A stretch of 53,665 bases of DNA from CAZEHO01 sp964511945 (GCA_964511945.1 CAZEHO010000019.1:1-53665); one strand, 5' to 3'. Positions 1 to 8,655 are shown, counted from the first letter of the stretch. The notes: generated from the sequence alone by a model not told the origin. A program made the numbers and translations.

Positions 1-27
1 CCTAGGTGCATGTCTGAGGGCACCGGG

Positions 28-1566
28 TCAAGTGTCGGGAACTGCCAACGGCCGCAGCGGGTCGGCAATCAGGGGGACGAAGTCCATGTGAGCCAGGATG
101 TCGGCCTCGAGATCGATGCCCGGGGCGATTTCGGTGAGCACCGGCCCGGAATCGGCCAGCTCGAACACCGCCCGTTCGGTGATGTACATCACTTCCTGCT
201 CCCGCACCCGGGCCTGCTCGGTGCTGAACGTGACCTGCGCCACTTCTTCGGGGAACTTCCTGTGGCGGCCTTCCTGATCGATGACCAGATTCCCGTCGTC
301 GACGGAGATCTCCAATCCCCCGGACGTGAAGGTGCCGCAGAAGATCACCTTCTTGGCGCCCTGCGAGATGTTGACGAACCCGCCGACACCGAAAACGCGC
401 CCGGCGACCTGCGACGAGTTGACCCGTCCCGCAGCGTCGATCTGGGCGAACCCCAGGCACGTGCAATCCAGCCCGCCACCGTCGTAGAAATCGAATTGCA
501 GGTGCTGGTCGATGAGGGCGTCGGGGTTCCAGACTGCACCGAAGGCCAATCCCTGGGTGGGCATGCCCCCGGTGCCACCCTGCTCGACCGACAACGTGAT
601 CTCGTCGAGACGGCCCTGCTCGGAGGCGACCGCGGCAACCGAATCCGGCATGCCGAACCCAAGGTTCACGACCGCCCCGGCCTCGAGTTCGGCTAGCGCT
701 CGCTCACCGATGATGCGGCGCTCGAGAGTCGTCCCCTCCCCAGTGCCGTGCAGCGGCACCCTCAACTGCCCGGCGTACGACGGGTTGTAGTCGTCGACGG
801 CCGTCTGTGTCTGGCTCGGATCGATGACGATGAAGTCCACGAGGTGGCCGGGAACGACCACATCGCGGGCCGCGAGGCCATGGGGTTCCGCCAGGCGCCG
901 GGCCTGGGCGACCACAATGCCACCCGAATTGCGAGCCGCGGCTGCGGCCGGGAAGTTGGAGAGAGTCGCCGCCTCCTCGGACATCGAAAGGTTGCCCAAC
1001 TCGTCGATCACCGAACCGCGGATGAACGCGACGTCGATCGGGATGGATCGATAGAACATCCATTCCCGCCCGTCGACCCCGACCAACTCCACGATCGAGT
1101 CGACCGCAGCCTTGTTGACCCGCCCACCCGAGTCGCGCGGATCCATATAGGTGCCAAGACCGATGTGGGTGATGAGCCCCGGACGGCCGGCAGCGATCTC
1201 TCGAAACAGCTGTGCGATGACTCCCTGCGGCAGGCAGTAGGCCTCGAACCGGTTCTGGCCGGCGAGCTCCGCCAGCCGCGGCGTCATGCCGTAGTGCCCC
1301 ACGATGACCCGCTTGAGTAATCCGTCCGCGGTGAGCAGGTCGCTGCCCGAGCCGGCCTGATTGCCGAGCCCGCTGGCATGAAGGATGGTGATGCCGGACG
1401 GGGTCCCCTCGGCCGCGTATCGATCCCGCACCGCGCGGAGCAGCGCGGTCGGTTCGCCCAGGCCGCCCCCAGACGACTCGATCGCCAGCGTCATGCCATC
1501 TTCCACCAGCATGGCCGCCTCGGCGGCGGCGATGACGGGAGGTTTGGTACCCCCGTGCACCCTCAT
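28..1566 (-). CDS. Family I acyl-CoA transferase (fused alpha/beta), copy 1
   Basis: A 512-residue fused CoA-transferase of the propionate CoA-transferase / acetate-3-ketoacid CoA-transferase type. It should move CoA between acyl groups through a glutamyl-CoA intermediate in the cytosol. The N-terminal half is the alpha-like domain. The C-terminal half carries LSVEQGGTGG, whose Glu (about residue 328) is in the place of the catalytic Glu of the family. An ATG at 1566 is preferred over the upstream in-frame start because AAGGAG lies 5 bases before it. It lies 75 bases downstream of the TetR gene on the same strand, so it could be the third gene of the SDR-TetR operon. A clear paralogue is at 39939-41471. 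The acyl substrate cannot be read from the sequence. Confidence 0.88.
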   Translation of the reverse strand: MRVHGGTKPPVIAAAEAAMLVEDGMTLAIESSGGGLGEPTALLRAVRDRYAAEGTPSGITILHASGLGNQAGSGSDLLTADGLLKRVIVGHYGMTPRLAELAGQNRFEAYCLPQGVIAQLFREIAAGRPGLITHIGLGTYMDPRDSGGRVNKAAVDSIVELVGVDGREWMFYRSIPIDVAFIRGSVIDELGNLSMSEEAATLSNFPAAAAARNSGGIVVAQARRLAEPHGLAARDVVVPGHLVDFIVIDPSQTQTAVDDYNPSYAGQLRVPLHGTGEGTTLERRIIGERALAELEAGAVVNLGFGMPDSVAAVASEQGRLDEITLSVEQGGTGGMPTQGLAFGAVWNPDALIDQHLQFDFYDGGGLDCTCLGFAQIDAAGRVNSSQVAGRVFGVGGFVNISQGAKKVIFCGTFTSGGLEISVDDGNLVIDQEGRHRKFPEEVAQVTFSTEQARVREQEVMYITERAVFELADSGPVLTEIAPGIDLEADILAHMDFVPLIADPLRPLAVPDT

Positions 1567-1641
1567 CGGCGCTCCTTCGTTTCTCGGCACGGGCCGGCAC
1601 GGTAACGATTCGATACTACGAACGCTTCGGACCGGGCCAGC

Positions 1642-2199
1642 TCACGGCTTCGTGATCGACCGCCAGGTGGAGTCGATGACCGTCTCCAGCTCGTCGTCTG
1701 AGAGCAGAGCGCCGTCGGCGGCGAGCCGCACCGCCACCCCGAGCGACAACGAATAGAGCACCTCGGGCGGCAGCGGCACCAGCAGCGCGAGCAGTTCGGG
1801 GCGGGTGGCCTCCTCCACCAGACGGTCCCCCTGTTCGATCAACCGCCCGTGGGCGTGCTGCTTGAACGGGGATGCCTCGAGCTGAGTGAGGAACCGGGCC
1901 CGCTCCGGTTGGAGCTGGAGATGCCGGTATGCCGCCAGCCAGATCTGCCGGTACCGATCGTGCGGTGATGCGGCCGGATCGAGATCGGCCAGCACCGCGT
2001 CGCCGAGATCCTGCTTGATCTCCAGGTAGGTCGCGTAGACGAGCTCCTCTTTGGAGTCGTAGTGCACGTAGGCAGTGCCGGTGGCGACGCCGGCGGCCTT
2101 GGCCACCGCACTCATCGATGCGCCGTGAAACCCGTGCTCGGCGATCAGGTCACGCAGGGCTCGCCGGATCAGTGCAGGCCGATCGGTTGTCGTCGTCAT
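1642..2199 (-). CDS. TetR-family transcriptional regulator
   Basis: A 185-residue regulator. Residues about 5-55 form the TetR helix-turn-helix, with ASMSAVAKAAGVATGTAYVH as the recognition region and the usual YVHYDSKEEL that follows. The C-terminal ligand domain is divergent, so no ligand can be named. The ATG at 2199 is chosen because GGAGGG precedes it. A TTG at 2205 overlapping the SDR stop codon is an alternative start. The gene follows the SDR directly, so the two are co-transcribed. A 33-bp palindrome over the promoter of this pair (3157-3189) is its likely operator, which would make the operon self-regulated. That link is inference from position and symmetry. Confidence 0.9.
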   Translation of the reverse strand: MTTTTDRPALIRRALRDLIAEHGFHGASMSAVAKAAGVATGTAYVHYDSKEELVYATYLEIKQDLGDAVLADLDPAASPHDRYRQIWLAAYRHLQLQPERARFLTQLEASPFKQHAHGRLIEQGDRLVEEATRPELLALLVPLPPEVLYSLSLGVAVRLAADGALLSDDELETVIDSTWRSITKP

Positions 2200-2201
2200 G
2201 G

Positions 2202-3137
2202 TCAACCCTCCAACGCAGCCTCGAAGTCGAGACGGGTACCGGTTGCATTCTCAGAGATCCGCCACAAGTTGTCGATGGCCTCAGCATTGCCGCGCCGCAG
2301 GATGGGCCGCCGCACCGGCGCTCCGTTGTTCACGAATCGGGGGGCGTACATCTCCCCACCCTTGGCGTTGGGATCAGTGGCCGCTCGCAATTGCGGGAGG
2401 ACGCCCCGACCCGCCTTCATTCCGGTGTTGGCGGCCATCCAGCGCCAGAACGCACCGGAGCGGCCAGTGGCGCCCTGCTCGTCGGTGTGGACCTGCAGGT
2501 TGGTGTGTGACAGGCCCGGATGGGCGACGAGGCTTTGTGCCTTCAGCCCTCGCTTCTCGAACTCCTGCTGCAGGCCCAGAGCGAAGTGGTAGTTGGCCAG
2601 CTTCGACTGTCCGTAGGCCCGCCACGGGTCGTAGTTCCCCTCCATGTTGGGGTTCCCCGGATCGACGGGCCGCCCGAAGTGATGGGCCGTGCTGGTCACC
2701 GTGACCACCCGGGCGGCGTCGGCGGCGAGGAGCGGCTTCAGCAGGCCCGCAGTGAGGACCCAGTGTCCGAAGTGATTGACCCCGAGCTGTATCTCGAATC
2801 CGTCCTCGGTGCGCCGCTCGGGCATCGCCATCAGGCCGGCGTTGTTGATCAGGATGTCGATCACGGGATGGTCGGCGGAGATCTTCTCGGCAGCGAGGCG
2901 GACGAACGCCAGTGACGCCAGGTCGACTTCGGCGATCTCCAGCGACGCCTCCGGTCGCGCCTCCAGGATCTCCTCGTACGCGGCCTTCGCCTTCTCCTGG
3001 CTGCGGGCCGCCATGACGACATGGGCTCCGGCCCCTGCCAGCGCCTTCGCCGACTCGAGGCCCAATCCCCCACTGGCGCCGGTGACGACGGCGGTCGTGC
3101 CGCTCAGATTCGGGATGTCGGTGACGTTCCAGGGCAT
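2202..3137 (-). CDS. Short-chain dehydrogenase/reductase, retinol dehydrogenase-like
   Basis: A 311-residue classical SDR. The nucleotide-binding TGASGGLG motif is near residue 20, the structural NNAG motif near residue 97 (ILINNAGLMAMP), and the catalytic pair appears as YGQSKLANYHF (Tyr-x3-Lys). The length and the NLSGTTAVVTGASGGLG start resemble the retinol-dehydrogenase-like SDRs common in actinobacteria. The substrate is unknown. It is an NAD(P)-dependent alcohol or ketone oxidoreductase. It is first in an operon with the TetR gene and sits behind a promoter overlapped by the palindromic operator, so it is probably induced when the TetR ligand is present. Confidence 0.9.
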   Translation of the reverse strand: MPWNVTDIPNLSGTTAVVTGASGGLGLESAKALAGAGAHVVMAARSQEKAKAAYEEILEARPEASLEIAEVDLASLAFVRLAAEKISADHPVIDILINNAGLMAMPERRTEDGFEIQLGVNHFGHWVLTAGLLKPLLAADAARVVTVTSTAHHFGRPVDPGNPNMEGNYDPWRAYGQSKLANYHFALGLQQEFEKRGLKAQSLVAHPGLSHTNLQVHTDEQGATGRSGAFWRWMAANTGMKAGRGVLPQLRAATDPNAKGGEMYAPRFVNNGAPVRRPILRRGNAEAIDNLWRISENATGTRLDFEAALEG

Positions 3138-3156
3138 GAACGGAGTTCTTTCTTGA

Positions 3157-3189
3157 GTGAATGTTCGTTCATTATGAATAATCGTTCAC
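3157..3189. promoter_or_regulatory. 33-bp palindromic operator, probable TetR site
   Basis: Imperfect palindrome centred on base 3173. The arms start GTGAA and end TTCAC, with an inner TTCAT-n-ATGAA core; positions that differ between the arms do so symmetrically. It begins 20 bp upstream of the SDR start codon and covers the predicted -10 box, as expected for repression by the TetR protein encoded in the same operon. Confidence 0.75.
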
Positions 3190-3200
3190 TCGTTGTCCAA
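3171..3200 (-). promoter_or_regulatory. Predicted sigma-A-type promoter of the SDR-TetR operon
   Basis: Read on the minus strand, TTGGAC (3195-3200) and CATAAT (3171-3176) are separated by 18 bases. They fit a housekeeping -35/-10 pair about 34 bases upstream of the SDR start. The palindrome 3157-3189 overlaps the -10 box. Identified by eye only. Confidence 0.55.
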
Positions 3201-3217
3201 GAGGATTCCGGTCTGGA

Positions 3218-3688
3218 TCAGTGAGCCTGCACCCAGAGGTGGCGGGTCAAGGAAGCCTCGTCGACGTGGCCTTGGAGATGGGTCAGCGCGTGGAGCACGG
3301 CATACGCCGCACTGAACTCGATTGCGGAGCCGTCGGATCGGGTTCGAGAGCGACGCGCTCCCCAATCGAGGTCGGTGGCACCGTCGAGCAGCGAGAGACA
3401 CTCCGCCTCCACGGAATCAACCAGCTCGAGCAGCGAGGATGCACCCTGGGCGACCGCGCCGAACTCAGCGTCCCGATCGCGCGCCGGCGATTCGCCCAGC
3501 GCAAACCCGAGGAGATACCGGGTCGCCGACAGTGCGTGGGTCGCCTGCACCGCAATGGTGTTCGAGTCCTCATCGGATGCCGGCAGCCAGTTCAGCGCCT
3601 CGGCCGGCAACCCGTCGACCACGCCGCGCAACGTCGAGCAAGTGCCGGACAGCACCCTGCGAGCTGCCTCGATGACCGGATCCGACAT
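3218..3688 (-). CDS. DinB/DUF664-like putative metalloenzyme
   Basis: A 156-residue protein of the DinB-like four-helix-bundle type. Histidines are placed as expected for the metal site (His51 in QATHALSATRYLL; His137 and His141 in LTHLQGHVDEASLTRH). Related proteins include mycothiol- or bacillithiol-dependent S-transferases and proteins of unknown function, so the reaction is open. The ATG at 3688 (MSDPVIEAARR) is preferred over a far-upstream start because the extra 36 residues look non-coding. The gene is divergent from the GNAT at 3759 with 70 bases between them. Confidence 0.75.
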   Translation of the reverse strand: MSDPVIEAARRVLSGTCSTLRGVVDGLPAEALNWLPASDEDSNTIAVQATHALSATRYLLGFALGESPARDRDAEFGAVAQGASSLLELVDSVEAECLSLLDGATDLDWGARRSRTRSDGSAIEFSAAYAVLHALTHLQGHVDEASLTRHLWVQAH

Positions 3689-3758
3689 GACCGCTCCCTT
3701 CCGAGTTGGGCAGCAGGCTACCGGCGCATACGCTGGCCCGACCCGCCCCGGAGTGTTC

Positions 3759-4304
3759 GTGTCGTTCGACATCCTCCAGCTCGCCCCGTCCGACATCGAC
3801 GTCCACCGGACCGGCCTCCAGGAGGTCTATGAGGGGATGTTCGGCGTCGCACCGGGCGAGGGTGGCGGGTTCCAGGACCAATTGACGGTCCAGTCACAAT
3901 TCCCCGGATTCCGCTGCGTGGTTGCAGCCGAGGCCGGGTCCGAGCAACTGATCGGGATGGCGTACGGCTTCACCGGAGAACCCGGCCAGTCGTGGCGGGA
4001 CGACATGGCGGCCGCAATCGGCCCGGCGATGACACAGGCCTGGCTAGCCGACCACTTCGAGTTCGCCGAGTTCGGGGTGATGCCCGAACGCCATCGCCGC
4101 GGGATCGGAACGCTCATGTATCGGGCGCTCTTCGACGGGCTCCCCCACCCCACCGCGGTGCTGACCGTCCGCATCGGCAACGAGCCGGCCCACGCCTTCT
4201 ACCGGCATCACGGGTGGCGGGACCTCTACGAGGGATTCGTGTCGCGCGGTGGCCACGGGCCCTACGTGATCATGGGGCTGCCCGCTCGCGAGTATCCGAC
4301 GTGA
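3759..4304 (+). CDS. GNAT-family N-acetyltransferase
   Basis: A 181-residue acetyltransferase. The acetyl-CoA loop is in the segment EFGVMPERHRRGIGTLMYRA (the RxxGxG/A pattern appears as RRGIGT). The closing NEPAHAFYRHHGWRDLYEGF is the usual GNAT C-terminal signature. The GTG at 3759 is chosen because CGGAG ends 6 bases upstream; a GTG at 3753 is also possible. The substrate is unknown. It is divergently transcribed from the DinB-like gene. Confidence 0.82.
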   Translation: MSFDILQLAPSDIDVHRTGLQEVYEGMFGVAPGEGGGFQDQLTVQSQFPGFRCVVAAEAGSEQLIGMAYGFTGEPGQSWRDDMAAAIGPAMTQAWLADHFEFAEFGVMPERHRRGIGTLMYRALFDGLPHPTAVLTVRIGNEPAHAFYRHHGWRDLYEGFVSRGGHGPYVIMGLPAREYPT

Positions 4305-4343
4305 TCACGCGATAGCGGGCTCCGGCCGATAGCCTCTCCCGCC

Positions 4344-4685
4344 ATGACCGACACCTCCGCCCTCCAGCCAGCCTTCGCTGCGCTCGACGATTGCGACGTT
4401 GCCCTCGCCAAGCTCGACAAAATGTGCTGCGACCCGGGTCGCAGCCCTCGGATGCAGCACCTCGGTACGACGCTGGCAGCGGCGCGCTCGGCAGTCGAAG
4501 AGATCTCCGGCGGGCTCCGAGATTCCGCCGGTGCGCTCGAGCACCTCGAGGATGCGGGAGGACAGCTCGGCAGCTTGCAGGTCGGCTGCTGTGCGCCGAG
4601 CCGGATGCCGCTCTACGCCCGAATGCTGGAAGACCTCACCACCATCCAGCTGGCGATCAACCAGGCGCAGGGGACCGGCCACTGA
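4344..4685 (+). CDS. Small conserved-looking hypothetical protein
   Basis: A 113-residue soluble protein that I do not recognise. It is predicted to be mostly helical. It holds two Cys-Cys pairs (KMCCDPGRSP near residue 30 and VGCCAPSRMP near residue 80), each followed by a short basic or proline segment, which could mean metal binding or disulfide formation. The ATG at 4344 lies 39 bases after the GNAT stop on the same strand, so the two may be co-transcribed. It ends 6 bases before the converging MOSC gene. No function is proposed. Confidence 0.6.
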   Translation: MTDTSALQPAFAALDDCDVALAKLDKMCCDPGRSPRMQHLGTTLAAARSAVEEISGGLRDSAGALEHLEDAGGQLGSLQVGCCAPSRMPLYARMLEDLTTIQLAINQAQGTGH

Positions 4686-4691
4686 TCGGAA

Positions 4692-5402
4692 TCAGTCGAT
4701 CGGCTCGCCTTCACCCTCGCCGTAGAGCCGCGGCGCATCGTCCCCCCGATCGCGCCGTTCGAGGCGGCCGGCCAGATCGCGGCGCATCGCGTCGGCGAGT
4801 TCGGGAATGGCGGCGAGGCGTTCAATGGTCGCCCAGTCGTCTCGATCGCGCGAGACCACCCGAACTGCTTCGGCCACGGTCATCGTGTCGCCGGGGCGGT
4901 CGACCAGCACCATGTCGAGGCCGGCTTCGAGATCGCCCTCGGTGAGAATCCGCATCAGGTACCCGGCGCTGCGTTTGTCCTGCATGACGAGCGGGACGAG
5001 GCGGTCGTCGTAGTGGACCCCGATCTTGTAGCAGGGGTTCCGGGGTGAGGTGACCTGGGCAACGACGCCCCCGATCGCAAAGGTGTCGCCGATGCACACC
5101 TCGTGCTCGGTCAGGCCCTCAACGGTCAGGTTCTCGGCGAACGCCCCGGCCGGCGGAAGGTCGAGGTCGTGGTGATCCCGCCAATAGCCGTAGTTGTCGA
5201 GGGAGTAGACGAGCAACGCCTGGTCGGCTCCACCGTGGGCCGGATACACATGCTCGTCGCCGGGCAGGCCGAGGGGACTCACCCGGACCGGTCCTGCAAC
5301 CGGCTCCTTCACGAAGGCGGATCGATGGGAGCGGCCGAAGCCCCGGATCTCGCCCACCGAACCGACACATACCGCCGCGACCCGACCAGAGAGATTCCGC
5401 AT
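4692..5402 (-). CDS. MOSC-domain protein (YiiM-like)
   Basis: A 236-residue MOSC protein. It shows the N-terminal GLPGDEHVYPAHGGADQALLVYS segment typical of YiiM-like proteins, then FAENLTVEGLTE and SPRNPCYKIG, whose Cys124 matches the conserved MOSC cysteine. Family members bind molybdenum cofactor and reduce N-hydroxylated compounds or act in Moco sulfur transfer. The exact role here is inferred from family only. The ATG at 5402 fits the domain start. It converges with the small gene at 4344-4685. Confidence 0.85.
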   Translation of the reverse strand: MRNLSGRVAAVCVGSVGEIRGFGRSHRSAFVKEPVAGPVRVSPLGLPGDEHVYPAHGGADQALLVYSLDNYGYWRDHHDLDLPPAGAFAENLTVEGLTEHEVCIGDTFAIGGVVAQVTSPRNPCYKIGVHYDDRLVPLVMQDKRSAGYLMRILTEGDLEAGLDMVLVDRPGDTMTVAEAVRVVSRDRDDWATIERLAAIPELADAMRRDLAGRLERRDRGDDAPRLYGEGEGEPID

Positions 5403-5424
5403 GCCTCGAGAGTACGGGAACGGA

Positions 5425-5475
5425 CTACTGGTAGTCGAGGTCGACCGGGTCGAACGAGGGCAGCGGGGTGGAACC
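5425..5475 (-). CDS. C-terminal fragment of a gene cut by the N gap
   Basis: On the minus strand an open frame leaves the N gap and ends at a TAG (5425-5427). Only the last residues (GSTPLPSFDPVDLDYQ) are visible. The codons are GC-rich at third positions like neighbouring genes. It ends 22 bases upstream of the MOSC start, as a co-directional gene would. The product cannot be identified. Confidence 0.4.
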   Translation of the reverse strand, partial: GSTPLPSFDPVDLDYQ

Positions 5476-5575
5476 NNNNNNNNNNNNNNNNNNNNNNNNN
5501 NNNNNNNNNNNNNNNNNNNNNNNNNNNNNNNNNNNNNNNNNNNNNNNNNNNNNNNNNNNNNNNNNNNNNNNNNNN
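5476..5575. other. Assembly gap of 100 N
   Basis: Exactly 100 unknown bases. Unlike the second gap, the flanks share no obvious overlap, so the true distance is unknown. A minus-strand gene is cut on the left side. The right side begins two to three bases before the stop of the cation efflux gene. Confidence 0.98.
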
Positions 5576-5578
5576 ACC

Positions 5579-6583
5579 TTACTCGTGATGGGCGATCAGA
5601 TCGTGCGCCCCGGGGTCGCCGGCAGGGTCGATGTGCACCAGCACGTCGACCGTGAACGGGAAGGCGTGAATGAGTTCGTGGCTGATCTGCTGGGCGACAG
5701 TGTGCCCATCCCGCACCGACAGACTCGGATCTACCGCCGCCACCAGATTGATCAACATGCGATGACCCGCCCAGCGCATCCGGACGTCGGAGATGCCCTC
5801 AACACGTTCCACGGCCGCTGCGATCTCGGTCGCCCGATCGACCAGTTCCGGATCCACGGCGTCGAGGAACCGGCCGAAGACCCGGGTGGCGGCGTTGCGC
5901 AACAGGATCAGGATGAGGGCAGCGACCACCAACCCGGCGACCGGGTCGACCCAGTCGGCGCCCAACGCCGCCCCGACCCCGGCGCCGACCACGGCCAGCG
6001 AGGTCAGGGCATCGGCCCGGGCGTGCTGCCCGTCGGCGATGAGTGCCTCCGATGAGATCCGGCGGCCGACCCGGATCCGGTATTCGGCAACCACCTCGTT
6101 GCCGATCGCACCGATGATCCCGGCGGCGATGACCCACGGGATGTGATCCAGGGCGCGCGGATCGAACAGACGGCGGATCGACTCCCAGGCGACACCCCCG
6201 GCCGAGACGGCGATGGCGGTCACGATGACCAACCCGGCGAGATCCTCCGCCCGGCCCAACCCGAAGGTGAACCGCTTCGATCCGGCGCGCCGGCCCAGAG
6301 CAAAGGCGATCCACAGCGGGATGGCGGTCAGGGCATCGGTCAGGTTGTGCAGCGTGTCCGACAGCAGCGCCACCGAGCCGGTGAACGCCACGAGCACGGC
6401 CTGAAGGGCTGCGGTGATCCCGAGGCCGACCAGCGACACCTTCGACGCCCGCACCCCTGCTGCGCCCGTATCGGCCACCGGAACCCCGTGGTCGTGATCG
6501 TGGCGGAGCGCATAGCGCAGCCGATCGGCCAGCCCGGCGACGCCGGGGCGAGGGTCATGGTTGTGGTCGCGATCGGTGCTCAC
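5579..6583 (-). CDS. Cation diffusion facilitator (CzcD/ZitB-like) metal exporter
   Basis: A 334-residue CDF transporter that would export Zn2+ or a similar divalent metal against protons. The N-terminus is His/Asp-rich (HDHDHG near residue 30). Six membrane segments follow. The metal-site motifs are visible in TM2 (SDTLHNLTDAL) and TM5 (DGQHARADAL), both HxxxD, and a cytoplasmic C-terminal domain comes after. The stop is 3 bases from the N gap. The gene starts with GTG inside GTGA, overlapping the stop of the HAD gene, so the two are translationally coupled. The metal is not certain. Confidence 0.9.
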   Translation of the reverse strand: MSTDRDHNHDPRPGVAGLADRLRYALRHDHDHGVPVADTGAAGVRASKVSLVGLGITAALQAVLVAFTGSVALLSDTLHNLTDALTAIPLWIAFALGRRAGSKRFTFGLGRAEDLAGLVIVTAIAVSAGGVAWESIRRLFDPRALDHIPWVIAAGIIGAIGNEVVAEYRIRVGRRISSEALIADGQHARADALTSLAVVGAGVGAALGADWVDPVAGLVVAALILILLRNAATRVFGRFLDAVDPELVDRATEIAAAVERVEGISDVRMRWAGHRMLINLVAAVDPSLSVRDGHTVAQQISHELIHAFPFTVDVLVHIDPAGDPGAHDLIAHHE

Positions 6584-7296
6584 GACTGTCCTCCGTATCC
6601 GCCGACCGAAGCCAGCAGCGCCGGCAGGTCGCGGATGTGGTGGACGGTGTGATACTCGATGTCGGCCAGGTCGCCGTCTGCAACCGATTCGTGGACCCAG
6701 GTGTCCTCATAGGGGATGTGGACGGCGCAGCCGCCCATTGCCGCGACCGGAAGAATGTCCGAACGCAGCGAGTTCCCCACCATGGCGAACTGGGGCGGGG
6801 TGATCCCGGCGCGGGACACGATCTCCTCGTAGGTCTGCCGGTCCTTGCGGCTCACGACCTCGATCTCATCGAAGTGGTCGCCCAGCCCGGAGCGGGCGAC
6901 CTTGGTCTCCTGGTCGAGCAGGTCGCCCTTGGTGATCACCATCATCCGGTACGACCCGGCCAGATCGGCAACCACCTCTGGGGCTCCGTCGAACACCCGC
7001 ACCGGAGCTGCCAGCATGTCACGCCCCAGCCGCAGGATCTCGGCGATCTCGGCCCCGGTGATCTCGCCGCCGGTCAGCTCGATCGCCGTCTCGATCATGG
7101 ACAGGGTGAACGGCTTCACCCCGTATCCGTAGAGCCGGAGGTTGCGAAGTTCGGTCTCGGCGAGCCGCTGCTCGATGACCTCGGGCGCAATGTGGCGCTC
7201 GAGCAGCGCACAGAACCGAGCCTGCGTGTCGATGAAGATCGGTTCGTTGTGCCACAGCGTGTCGTCGGCGTCGAATGCGACCAGTTCGATACTCAC
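6580..7296 (-). CDS. HAD-superfamily hydrolase
   Basis: A 238-residue HAD phosphatase. Motif I is FDADDTLW (nucleophile Asp9, acid/base Asp11). Motif II is in MMVITKGDLLDQ and motif IV is GNSLRSDILPVAAMGG. A helical cap lies between motifs I and II. The GTG at 7296 gives the standard short start before motif I; the longer in-frame extension looks non-coding. It is coupled to the downstream CDF exporter by a 4-base overlap, a pairing without an obvious biochemical explanation. The substrate is unknown. Confidence 0.85.
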   Translation of the reverse strand: MSIELVAFDADDTLWHNEPIFIDTQARFCALLERHIAPEVIEQRLAETELRNLRLYGYGVKPFTLSMIETAIELTGGEITGAEIAEILRLGRDMLAAPVRVFDGAPEVVADLAGSYRMMVITKGDLLDQETKVARSGLGDHFDEIEVVSRKDRQTYEEIVSRAGITPPQFAMVGNSLRSDILPVAAMGGCAVHIPYEDTWVHESVADGDLADIEYHTVHHIRDLPALLASVGGYGGQS

Positions 7297-7403
7297 CGGG
7301 GTGCTCCAAACGGGGTCAGAACAGGATACGAGGACCCCGGAACGCGATCTCCCCGGAGGGTGGGAGTAGCCTGCCGGTGGGCCCACGAGCATCGGGAGAT
7401 CCC

Positions 7404-8633
7404 ATGGATTTCGAGTACTCAGCCAAGGTCACCTCGCTCATCGAGCGACTCGAGCAGTTCATGGACCGGTACGTCTATCCCAACGAGACCGCTCTCCTGG
7501 AGCATCAGCAGGCAACGGACCGGCCATGGGCAACCCCTCCGATGCTGGTGGAGCTGCGGGAGGTGGCGAAGCAAGAAGGGCTGTGGAACCTCTTCTACCC
7601 GGCAGACCACGGGATCGAGGGAGCGCTCACCAACCTCGAGTACGCCCCGCTCGCCGAAATCATGGGCCGGGTGCTGTGGGCGTCGGAGGTCTTCAACTGC
7701 AATGCCCCCGACACCGGGAACATGGAGACGATCGCCCGCTACGGCACGGACGAGCAGAAGCAACGCTGGCTGAAGCCGATGCTCGCCGGTGAGATCTACT
7801 CGGCCTTTGCCATGACCGAACCGGACGTCGCCAGCTCCGACGCCACCAACATCGCGTGCTCGATCCTGCGCGACGGCGACTACTACGTGATCAACGGACG
7901 CAAGTGGTTCGCAACCGGTGGGATGCGGGAGAACTGCGAGCTGTTCATCGTGATGGGCAAGACCGACCCGGACAATCCGGACCGGCACCGCCAGCAGTCG
8001 ATGATCCTGGTCCCCAAGGACACCCCGGGGATCACGATCGTCCGCTCCCTCACCACCTTCGGGTACGACGAAGCCCCAATGGGCGAGCCGGAGATCCTCT
8101 TCGAAGACGTGCGTGTCCCCGCGTCGAACATCCTGCTCGGCGAGGGCCGTGGATTCGAGATCGCCCAGGGACGCCTCGGACCGGGCCGGGTGCACCACTG
8201 CATGCGGCTCATCGGCAGCGCCCAGCGGGCGCTGGAACTGGCGTGCGTGCGGGCCGACTCACGCTCGACCTTCGGCCGCAAGCTCAGCCAGCACCAATCG
8301 GTGCGGGAGGACCTCGCCCAGTCCTACTGCGATGTTGAGCAAGCGCGGCTGCTTACCCTGAAGTGTGCCGCCGAGATGGATCGGGTCGGGAACAAGGAGG
8401 CCAGGGATCTGATCGCCGCGATCAAGGTTGCGGTGCCGGCAATGGCGTGCCGGGTGATCGACCGGGCGATCCAGATCCACGGGGCGGCGGGGGTGACGGA
8501 GGACACGTTCCTGGCATCGGCATACGCCTACGCCCGCCAGATCCGTATCGCCGACGGACCCGACCAGGTCCACATGATGTCGTTGGGACGGCGGATGGTG
8601 CGGCGCTACGGGAGCTGCTCGCCCACGGCATGA
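7404..8633 (+). CDS. Acyl-CoA dehydrogenase, ACAD10/11-like
   Basis: A 409-residue FAD-dependent acyl-CoA dehydrogenase that would introduce the alpha,beta double bond of acyl-CoA. The family signatures are AMTEPDVASSDATNIA, the FGRKLSQHQSVREDLAQ segment and the C-terminal IHGAAGVTEDTFLA. The catalytic base appears as Asp (about residue 384, in IADGPDQVH) instead of the usual Glu, a feature of ACAD10/11-like enzymes. The ATG at 7404 follows GGGAG. The last 33 bases lie in the 55-bp block repeated across the N gap. Its stop overlaps the next ATG (ATGA), so the small gene downstream is coupled. Confidence 0.9.
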   Translation: MDFEYSAKVTSLIERLEQFMDRYVYPNETALLEHQQATDRPWATPPMLVELREVAKQEGLWNLFYPADHGIEGALTNLEYAPLAEIMGRVLWASEVFNCNAPDTGNMETIARYGTDEQKQRWLKPMLAGEIYSAFAMTEPDVASSDATNIACSILRDGDYYVINGRKWFATGGMRENCELFIVMGKTDPDNPDRHRQQSMILVPKDTPGITIVRSLTTFGYDEAPMGEPEILFEDVRVPASNILLGEGRGFEIAQGRLGPGRVHHCMRLIGSAQRALELACVRADSRSTFGRKLSQHQSVREDLAQSYCDVEQARLLTLKCAAEMDRVGNKEARDLIAAIKVAVPAMACRVIDRAIQIHGAAGVTEDTFLASAYAYARQIRIADGPDQVHMMSLGRRMVRRYGSCSPTA

Positions 8634-8655
8634 CGACTGTTGCCCTCCAGCAACT
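8601..8655 (+). repeat. 55-bp block duplicated across the N gap, left copy
   Basis: Identical to 8756-8810 over all 55 bases and lying directly against the 100-N gap. The length equals a common assembler k-mer, so it is an unmerged contig overlap. The real chromosome should hold one copy and no gap here. Confidence 0.92.
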
